Assembly: GCA_903868655.1 (NCBI GenBank)
Contig: CAIPWG010000027.1
Coordinates: 1-5,702, forward strand
DNA: 5,702 nt
Direction: 5' to 3'
Source of the DNA: an uncultured Sphingomonadales bacterium
Lineage (GTDB): Bacteria > Pseudomonadota > Alphaproteobacteria > Sphingomonadales > Sphingomonadaceae
The stretch's first letter is position 1; each line of letters begins with the position of its first letter. Below are positions 1-4,780 of the stretch, in pieces. The position numbers were made by a program, and so were the translations under genes. A model generated the notes under the pieces. That model did no database searches. It was not told the origin of the DNA and worked only from the letters and a program-made list of their open reading frames with translations.

Positions 1-84
1 CCAAGCCCACTACATCCGCAAATGATGGTCGATGCGGTAGGCAAAGCGCGCCGGGCCAGCTAGTGTGTCGGCCCAGGGAATCGC
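1..84. other. Leader upstream of the YkgJ-type gene; possible tail of an unseen gene
   Basis: No complete gene fits here. Two plus-strand frames could be the C-terminus of a gene lying left of the window: one ends in a TGA at 23-25 (QAHYIRK then stop, all codons except the first ending in C or A in a coding-like way), the other in a TAG at 61-63. Neither tail is long enough to identify, so no gene is called. The TAG at 61-63 is in frame with the next gene and limits how far upstream its start can lie. AGGGA at 75-79 is the likely ribosome binding site for the ATG at 85. No convincing -35/-10 pair was seen. Confidence 0.4.
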
Positions 85-846
85 ATGACCGTCCATTTTG
101 ATTGCACCATGTGCGGCAAATGCTGCCACGATTTGAAGCTGCCGCTCAGTGTGGATGAGGCACTTGTCTGGGCCGAAAAGGGCCACCCCATCAAACTGCT
201 GGTCGAAGCTTTGCCGTGGACCGGGCCACCGGCGGAAAATGATGGCAAGGCCATCCATGATTACGGGCGTACATTTCCGGAAATGTGCGGCGATATTCCA
301 ATCAGGGTCGCCGTCTTGCTGGTTGCGTGGCATCAGGGGGCCTGCCCGTATCTGCTTCCCGACATGCGTTGCGGGCAATATGCTGTTCGCCCGAGGGTCT
401 GTCGCATCTATCCGCTGATGGCGCGCCCTTTCGAAACGCTCGAACCGGCCAAGCGGCTGTGTCCGCCCGAAGCGTGGTCGGCCGACCTGCCCGTCCTGAT
501 GATCAATGGAGAGGCAACCGATCCGCAATCTGCGCAAACACTGGCGGACCATCGCCATGCCATGATAGCAGACGTGCCACGGTTACGCGCATTGTGCAGC
601 CTGTTGGGCTGGTCGCGCGCCGGTTTTGCCAACGAGGGCTTTGCCGTTATGACACTCGACCCGGCTCGGCTGGCCAAGGCTTTGCGTTGCGCAGGCGAAA
701 ACAGAGCGGCGATGTCAGGAATGCGCAACTGGACCTATGTCACCAACCGCCAATCGACTTTGGCCATGTTACAGGCGGCAGATTGCGACGCGCAGTTGGT
801 ATCACAGGATGACGGTTATCTGGGATCGTTTCCACCCGAAAGGTAA
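85..846 (+). CDS. YkgJ-family cysteine-cluster protein (putative Zn/Fe-binding)
   Basis: This 253-residue soluble protein starts with the CxxCxxCC cluster of the YkgJ/UPF0153 family: Cys7, Cys10, Cys13 and Cys14. The second half of the family signature follows: CPYL at Cys87, then RCGQY at Cys96 and RPRVCRIYP at Cys106. Cys68 and Cys126 are further possible ligands. The family is thought to bind zinc or an iron-containing centre, but no reaction is established for it. Residues about 130-253 form a C-terminal extension I do not recognise. The start is well constrained: an in-frame TAG lies at 61-63, no other ATG lies between, and AGGGA at 75-79 sits six bases before the ATG. There is no signal peptide or membrane segment, so it is probably cytoplasmic. 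It converges on the phosphatase gene across 42 bp. The family call is firm; the function is unknown. Confidence 0.88.
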   Translation: MTVHFDCTMCGKCCHDLKLPLSVDEALVWAEKGHPIKLLVEALPWTGPPAENDGKAIHDYGRTFPEMCGDIPIRVAVLLVAWHQGACPYLLPDMRCGQYAVRPRVCRIYPLMARPFETLEPAKRLCPPEAWSADLPVLMINGEATDPQSAQTLADHRHAMIADVPRLRALCSLLGWSRAGFANEGFAVMTLDPARLAKALRCAGENRAAMSGMRNWTYVTNRQSTLAMLQAADCDAQLVSQDDGYLGSFPPER

Positions 847-888
847 CCCGCGGTTCAGGGTCACAGCAGGCGATAGTGGTGGGCCGCC
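847..888. other. Convergent intergenic gap
   Basis: These 42 bp separate two genes that end facing each other. The only symmetry seen is a weak AACC-CGC-GGTT dyad at 845-855 with no T tract on either side, so no intrinsic terminator is called for either gene. Confidence 0.5.
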
Positions 889-1953
889 TTATTCGAGATA
901 ATCGCGGCGAAGCTGCGCGATCTGTGCCGGCCCAACACCCGCCTCGGCTTGCAAATAGCCCTCGACCGAGCCCCATTTGTCCTTGATCGCCTCAAGCGCG
1001 CCGCGCAAAAATGGCTGGCCATCTTTGTCCATCAACGGCTGCGGCACTTTCCATTCGGGGCGCGAGCGATAAGCTGCAAACATTTGCAAGCCCGGATTGG
1101 TTTTGGCCAACGCCGGATCGAATTCGGGCATTTCAAATTCGGGCCGGCGGAAACGGGTCGACAGGTGATAGTCGGTCACGATCGTATCATAAGGCACGCC
1201 GAGCGCCGTCAGGATGAGCGCGGTCACAAATCCGGTGCGATCCTGCCCGGCCGAACAATTGTACGCGATCGGCGATTTCTGGTGCAGCAGATGCGCAAAA
1301 ATCAGTCGCACTTGCGGTGCAAGCAAAGTTGGAAAATTGCGATAGATATCGGCGCCGTTACGGACTTGTGCGTTGCCGGTCGCTTTCATGATGTCCATCA
1401 TGCCATAGCCGACTGCCGCATAAGGCACGCCATTGATCCTGGTCGGCGCAACCAGCCGTTCTTCGTCCGAACGCAGGTCAACCAATTGGCTGACACCCAG
1501 ACCATGCACTTGCTCGACATCGGCCGGCGTCAGCATCGGCGTTGCGCCCGACCGATAGATCAGCCCCCAACGCACCCGCTTGCCATCAGCCGTGGCGTAA
1601 CCGCCGATGTCGCGAAAATTCGACCCTTGCGCGAGTGGGATCAGGCGTTCGGCCACTTCGATGCGTGTGTGGTCGCGCGTATCGACAATCGTGAAATAGC
1701 GCCGTGAAAGTCCGGCGTGTTTGATCACAAACTGGCCTACCCGCTCCGAACGGGCCAGAATATGGGCATCCTTCAGCGTAAAATCAGCATGATCCGCTTC
1801 ATACAGATCAACCGGATCACTGTCGGTCCAAACAAGCGTCAGGGTATCAGGATCCTGCCGGATAACGTTCGCATCAAGGACCCGTGCGGAACTTGCGGTC
1901 GCCAGTACGCTGGCTGTCAACGCAAACGCGATAGCAAAGTTCCGCACGGTCAT
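889..1953 (-). CDS. Exported tyrosine-phosphatase-like cysteine phosphatase
   Basis: This 354-residue protein is a probable periplasmic cysteine-dependent phosphatase of the bacterial tyrosine-phosphatase group (Y_phosphatase3-like). Residues 1-23 read as a signal peptide, hydrophobic and ending in ATASSA. Residues about 25-105 look like a small beta-sandwich (fibronectin III-like) domain, judged only from alternating hydrophobics. The catalytic domain begins at NFRDIGGY (112-119), continues through YRSG (133-136) and VDLRSDEE (158-165), and carries the CX5R loop as NCSAGQDRTG, with nucleophile Cys233 and phosphate-binding Arg239. The usual His before the cysteine is Asn232, and the Lys common in the GKDR form is Gln237. 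The known family hydrolyses phosphotyrosine, phosphoserine or phosphoinositides; the substrate here is not known. It lies 17 bp downstream of the receptor gene on the same strand, so co-transcription is likely. The start could instead be the GTG at codon 3 (see the ribosome binding site entry). Confidence 0.87.
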   Translation of the reverse strand: MTVRNFAIAFALTASVLATASSARVLDANVIRQDPDTLTLVWTDSDPVDLYEADHADFTLKDAHILARSERVGQFVIKHAGLSRRYFTIVDTRDHTRIEVAERLIPLAQGSNFRDIGGYATADGKRVRWGLIYRSGATPMLTPADVEQVHGLGVSQLVDLRSDEERLVAPTRINGVPYAAVGYGMMDIMKATGNAQVRNGADIYRNFPTLLAPQVRLIFAHLLHQKSPIAYNCSAGQDRTGFVTALILTALGVPYDTIVTDYHLSTRFRRPEFEMPEFDPALAKTNPGLQMFAAYRSRPEWKVPQPLMDKDGQPFLRGALEAIKDKWGSVEGYLQAEAGVGPAQIAQLRRDYLE

Positions 1954-1955
1954 GT

Positions 1956-1961
1956 CCCCTC
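1956..1961 (-). promoter_or_regulatory. Ribosome binding site of the phosphatase gene; start choice ambiguous
   Basis: The minus strand reads GAGGGG two bases before the ATG at 1951-1953, which is too close for efficient use. Measured to the GTG at 1945-1947 (codon 3) the gap is eight bases, a normal spacing. The true start may therefore be this GTG, giving a protein two residues shorter with the signal peptide unchanged. The site lies wholly in the 17-bp gap after the receptor stop codon. Confidence 0.5.
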
Positions 1962-1970
1962 AGGTCAGTC

Positions 1971-4451
1971 TCAGAACTTCACGATGCCTTGCACGCCGAA
2001 CGTGCGCGGATCGTTGAAGTAGCCATAAGTGCCCGTTGCCACCGAGTAGCTGCGCGCGACCAGATGCTGCTCATTGAACAAGTTGCGCACCCACATCGCC
2101 ACTGTCAACTTTGCGCCGGAGTTCGAGAGTTCGATGTCGCCCAGCGACACGCGACCGTTCACAACGAGGCCCGGCTGGCTGCGCGGATTGGGCACAGGCG
2201 CAAGGTTTGGCGTGCTGCTGCCGAAAGCGCCCGAATCCCATGCACCGTCGAGGTGCGTTCGCAAGGTGAAGCCGGCGAACGGTGCTTCGTAATCAATCTG
2301 CCCCGACGCAGCATGCAGCGGAGTGTTGACATCCTGCTGGTCGCGCGGGGTAAGATCGATCACGGAAGTGCCATCGGCCTTGGCTTGCGGGTAGGGGTTC
2401 ACCGCGGCGCCGACCCGGGTGTAGGCATAAGTGTAAGCAGCGCCAATCGTCAGACCCTTGGCAGGAGCGACCTTCAATTCTGCTTCGATCCCGCTAACCC
2501 GGCCATTCTGGGGGGTGTTGTAGGTATTCGTTGTCGTGCGGGTGGTGATCGTCGTGCCGGTGCAAGGGATCACCGCACCAGCCGCGCTATAGCAGTAATA
2601 CGGAACCGTGAAGTCGACCTGCTGATTTTTGTACAAGCCGGAGTAACCCGCGATGTTGAAGCGGACGTGACGATCGAAGAACTCGCTCTTCAGACCGATT
2701 TCAAACATCGACACAGATTCCGGATCGAACGCGCCATAATTGAGCGAACGCGAGTTGGCGCCACCCGACTTGTAGCCAGTGCTCCACTTGCCATAGGCCT
2801 GCACCGTCTGCGCCAGATCAGCTGAAACGTTGATCATCGGGTCAACCCGCTTCCAAGACGAGTCGAAGCTGAGCGGTGCGTACGTGCCATCGTGGTTGAG
2901 CGGGGCATAGTTGTTTGTGAGCAGCAGGGTGCCCTTTTTGATATCGTCATTCCAGCGCAGGCCGCCAGTCAGGTGCAAGTGATCGTCCAACACCGCAGGA
3001 GTCCAGGTCGCCTGGCCATAAATGCCATAGCTGGTCGTGCTGGCAACGCTTGCGCGGTCTACGCCGACATACGGGTACAGCGGGGTCACGACATTCGTGA
3101 TCGGCAGCGGGGTTGTCGTGTTGGGCACGACATAGTTGTTCATCAGATTGCCAGGCTGCGGCAGATTAAGCACAAACTGGCCGCTCGTGTTCAAATAGCC
3201 CGTGTTAAACGCCTGCGCAAAATCGCGCACATGCTCGTGATAGGCGAGCCCGCCAACCACATACTTGACCCGACCGATGTCCCCGATGGCCTGCAGTTCC
3301 TCGCTGTACTGATACTGACCAAAGTAGGCGAGGCTATAGCGATCATCGATGTTGTCGTGTGCGGCCACGCCGGTCGGTGCCGATTGAACGAGGAAGTTGG
3401 CGCCAGCCCAGCCGCCGCCATCCCACTGGGTCTGGGTCAGTTCGCGGTACGACGAGATCGACTTGACAGTCAGATGCGGCGCGGCTTCCCACTTCAGAGT
3501 GACAGTGTGGCCATGCTGGTGACCAAGGCTCGGTTGAAGCGGAATGCCATAGGCAACGACGTCGGCCCGGTCAGGCTGCAAGGCGGGCGCCGGTACCGTG
3601 GCCGTCCCCACCGAGGTGCGTTGCATATAGCCAACAGTCGAAGTGTCGGCGACAACATCAAACGCATAGAGCGCCGAAAAATCCGAAGACGGCTTCCATT
3701 GGACCTGTGCACGCAGGCCGTGGCGCTCGTAGCCGTTGAAGTTCGATGCACCCGCAAGTGTGTTGCGGATGGTGCCATCACGGAACGTGATCATCCCATC
3801 CAGCTTGACGCTGATGTTGTTGAATTCAGGCAGGTTGAGGTGAACTTCACTCTCGTAGCTGCCATAATTGCCGACGCCACCCAACACAGACAGGTCAAAT
3901 TTGCCGGTCGGCTTCTTGGTGGTGATGTTCAGCGCGCCGCCTTCGGTGTTGCGGCCGAACAGCGTGCCTTGCGGACCCTTGAGCACTTCGATGCCTTCGA
4001 GGTCATACAGGGCGCCGTTCAGACCCTGCGGGCGACCGAGGTACACGCCGTCGATATAGACGCCCACGCCGGCGTCGCGCGCTGGCTGGTTCGAGTCACC
4101 GAGCACGCCTACGCCGCGGATGTTCAGCACGAGACTGAAATTACGGCCTGAAAACGGCAAAACGCGCAAGCTTGGGATCGAGCCATCCTGCAAATCGAGC
4201 AACGACTGGATGTGACGGTTGGCGATGTCTGCCGATTTGATCACCGAAATCGAGATCGGGATTTTCTGCTGGCTTTCTTCGCGCTTTTGCGCAGTCACAA
4301 CGATTTCTGCCAAACCGCCGTTAGCGGTCTGATCCTGCATAGCAGCCGCAGCAGGCGCTTCATCGGCTGCAAATGCAGGCGTGCAAGCCAGGCTGGCACA
4401 AAGTGCGGTGGCGCACAGCAAATGTCGTGTAGCAACGCGGTTAACAGTCAT
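1971..4451 (-). CDS. TonB-dependent outer-membrane receptor
   Basis: This complete 826-residue receptor would bring a large or scarce substrate across the outer membrane, using energy from TonB-ExbB-ExbD. In order: a signal peptide ending AFA (cleavage after about residue 28); a TonB-box-like EIVVTAQ (49-55); a plug domain (about 60-180) with NIRGVG, VYIDGVYLGR and GIEVLKGPQGTLFGRN; then a beta-barrel to the C-terminal GIVKF, whose final Phe is typical of outer-membrane proteins. The barrel contains aromatic, alternating strands and a Thr-rich external segment after Cys620 and Cys630. The length is normal for the family. The ATG at 4449-4451 is chosen because AAGGGGG lies eight bases upstream and a canonical signal peptide follows at once; an in-frame ATG at 4500-4502 would add 17 residues in front of it. 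The phosphatase gene follows after 17 bp. The substrate cannot be read from the sequence: no siderophore, cobalamin or sugar-use gene is nearby. Confidence 0.95.
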   Translation of the reverse strand: MTVNRVATRHLLCATALCASLACTPAFAADEAPAAAAMQDQTANGGLAEIVVTAQKREESQQKIPISISVIKSADIANRHIQSLLDLQDGSIPSLRVLPFSGRNFSLVLNIRGVGVLGDSNQPARDAGVGVYIDGVYLGRPQGLNGALYDLEGIEVLKGPQGTLFGRNTEGGALNITTKKPTGKFDLSVLGGVGNYGSYESEVHLNLPEFNNISVKLDGMITFRDGTIRNTLAGASNFNGYERHGLRAQVQWKPSSDFSALYAFDVVADTSTVGYMQRTSVGTATVPAPALQPDRADVVAYGIPLQPSLGHQHGHTVTLKWEAAPHLTVKSISSYRELTQTQWDGGGWAGANFLVQSAPTGVAAHDNIDDRYSLAYFGQYQYSEELQAIGDIGRVKYVVGGLAYHEHVRDFAQAFNTGYLNTSGQFVLNLPQPGNLMNNYVVPNTTTPLPITNVVTPLYPYVGVDRASVASTTSYGIYGQATWTPAVLDDHLHLTGGLRWNDDIKKGTLLLTNNYAPLNHDGTYAPLSFDSSWKRVDPMINVSADLAQTVQAYGKWSTGYKSGGANSRSLNYGAFDPESVSMFEIGLKSEFFDRHVRFNIAGYSGLYKNQQVDFTVPYYCYSAAGAVIPCTGTTITTRTTTNTYNTPQNGRVSGIEAELKVAPAKGLTIGAAYTYAYTRVGAAVNPYPQAKADGTSVIDLTPRDQQDVNTPLHAASGQIDYEAPFAGFTLRTHLDGAWDSGAFGSSTPNLAPVPNPRSQPGLVVNGRVSLGDIELSNSGAKLTVAMWVRNLFNEQHLVARSYSVATGTYGYFNDPRTFGVQGIVKF

Positions 4452-4457
4452 GGAAAG

Positions 4458-4481
4458 AACCCCCTTATTGATGTGGGGGCC
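4458..4481 (-). promoter_or_regulatory. Stem-loop hiding the receptor ribosome binding site
   Basis: On the minus strand GGCCCCC (4475-4481) can pair with GGGGGUU (4458-4464) around a ten-base loop, ACAUCAAUAA. This gives five G-C pairs closed by two G-U pairs. The right arm contains the ribosome binding site and ends six bases before the ATG. Such a fold could limit translation of the receptor. That the arms can pair is seen in the sequence; the regulatory role is inferred. Confidence 0.45.
4460..4466 (-). promoter_or_regulatory. Ribosome binding site of the receptor gene
   Basis: The minus strand reads AAGGGGG, followed by eight bases (TTCTTTCC) and the ATG at 4449-4451. This is the site that favours the 826-residue receptor start over the longer reading. 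Its five G residues are also the 3' arm of the stem-loop at 4458-4481, so it may be masked in the folded RNA. Confidence 0.65.
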
Positions 4482-4482
4482 G

Positions 4483-4515
4483 TTACCAAGCCAATTTTGC
4501 AACTTGGCTCGATAA
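4483..4515 (-). promoter_or_regulatory. Twelve-pair stem-loop in the receptor leader
   Basis: On the minus strand UUAUCGAGCCAA (4504-4515) can pair with UUGGCUUGGUAA (4483-4494) around the nine-base loop GUUGCAAAA. Ten pairs are Watson-Crick and two are U-G or G-U. Because the wobble pairs work only in RNA of this strand (they would be C-A mismatches on the other), the symmetry favours a leader RNA of the receptor gene over a plain DNA operator. One base separates it from the next stem-loop. Its loop includes the self-complementary UUGCAA. Confidence 0.5.
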
Positions 4516-4524
4516 TTTGCGGAA

Positions 4525-4542
4525 GTGAAACACAGCTTTCAC
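4525..4542. promoter_or_regulatory. GTGAAA-N6-TTTCAC dyad, candidate operator
   Basis: A perfect inverted repeat with six-base arms (4525-4530 and 4537-4542) and a six-base spacer lies 74 bp upstream of the receptor ATG. The size and symmetry suit a dimeric helix-turn-helix regulator. It does not match a Pho box or a Fur box that I know. Which gene it controls, if any, is not shown. Confidence 0.35.
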
Positions 4543-4548
4543 ATTACA
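4543..4548 (-). promoter_or_regulatory. Possible -10 element for the receptor operon
   Basis: The minus strand reads TGTAAT, five of six matches to TATAAT. Transcription would then start about 4536, inside the dyad at 4525-4542, giving a leader of about 85 bases that carries both stem-loops. No acceptable -35 hexamer was seen at 16-18 bases, so this is weak. Confidence 0.18.
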
Positions 4549-4570
4549 AAAAATTCATCTTGCCCCTATG

Positions 4571-4626
4571 GGCCATTTTGACCAGCGATTGACCGATGTC
4601 GATCGCTGCTGCGGCCCAAAATGACC
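4571..4626. repeat. 56-nt composite inverted repeat
   Basis: An inner hairpin at 4583-4608 has eleven-base arms and a CGAT tetraloop; on the plus strand all eleven pairs form, one being U-G. Outside it GGCCATTTTG (4571-4580) faces CAAAATGACC (4617-4626), nine of ten matches, with two and eight unpaired bases between the inner and outer stems. No T tract follows on either strand, so it is not a standard terminator. It could be part of the peptidase leader RNA, a small palindromic repeat element, or a regulator site. Confidence 0.5.
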
Positions 4627-4695
4627 ACCGCGCTCGCGCCGCAGAGCCAACTGCGCCTTCTAAAAGCCGCGATCGGGCCGGTGCTGGAGAACAAG

Positions 4696-4710
4696 TGTCC
4701 GGTGCGGACA
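4696..4710. promoter_or_regulatory. TGTCCG-GTG-CGGACA dyad
   Basis: A perfect inverted repeat with six-base arms and a three-base spacer lies 70 bp upstream of the peptidase ATG. It is followed by the AT-rich AATTTA but not by a T run, so it is an operator or leader hairpin candidate rather than a terminator. Confidence 0.3.
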
Positions 4711-4780
4711 ATTTACCCCCTGTTCATTCACCCGCAGGTTTGGGAAGAAGGTACATCCGAAACGATCATGGGAACTCCGC

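Larger units (their letters stand above)
889..4451 (-). other. Probable receptor-phosphatase operon
   Basis: Two minus-strand genes, the TonB-dependent receptor and then the exported phosphatase, are separated by only 17 bp with no terminator or promoter between them. Both products have signal peptides, so the unit would work in the cell envelope. The operon is inferred from spacing and strand. It ends at the convergent gap beside the YkgJ-type gene. Confidence 0.75.
4452..4780. other. Divergent intergenic region with several inverted repeats
   Basis: This 329-bp stretch separates the receptor gene (leftward) from the M16 peptidase gene (rightward). It holds, from left to right, two adjacent stem-loops next to the receptor start, an 18-bp dyad, a 56-nt composite inverted repeat and a 15-bp dyad, each listed separately. 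No tRNA, known riboswitch consensus or recognisable protein was seen. An open frame starting at 4621 runs through the right half into the peptidase gene but has no ribosome binding site and is not called. Promoters for both genes must lie here unless they are further inside coding sequence; none is convincing by eye. Confidence 0.7.

Noticed and set aside
2..25. C-terminal tail QAHYIRK-stop of an upstream gene
   Set aside because: It is only seven codons long, and a competing frame stays open to a TAG at 61-63. There is not enough sequence to choose or identify a gene.
840..888. Intrinsic terminator between the convergent genes
   Set aside because: Only a four-base-pair dyad was found and there is no T tract in either direction.
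949..1707. Long plus-strand open frame opposite the phosphatase gene
   Set aside because: It is the antisense shadow of a gene with a signal peptide and catalytic motifs. Its own translation is rich in Arg, His and Cys and matches no family.
2892..4151. 419-codon plus-strand open frame opposite the receptor gene
   Set aside because: It is the shadow of the receptor, with no ribosome binding site or recognisable domain and the biased composition expected from antisense of a GC-rich gene.
4452..4502. N-terminal extension of the receptor from the ATG at 4500-4502
   Set aside because: It would place 17 polar residues before a canonical signal peptide and would translate through the leader stem-loops. 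The ATG at 4449-4451 has AAGGGGG at a normal distance.
4531..4555. Pho box upstream of the receptor-phosphatase operon
   Set aside because: TTGTAAT and CTGTGTT on the minus strand weakly resemble Pho half-sites but are 14 bases apart rather than 11 and each has mismatches.
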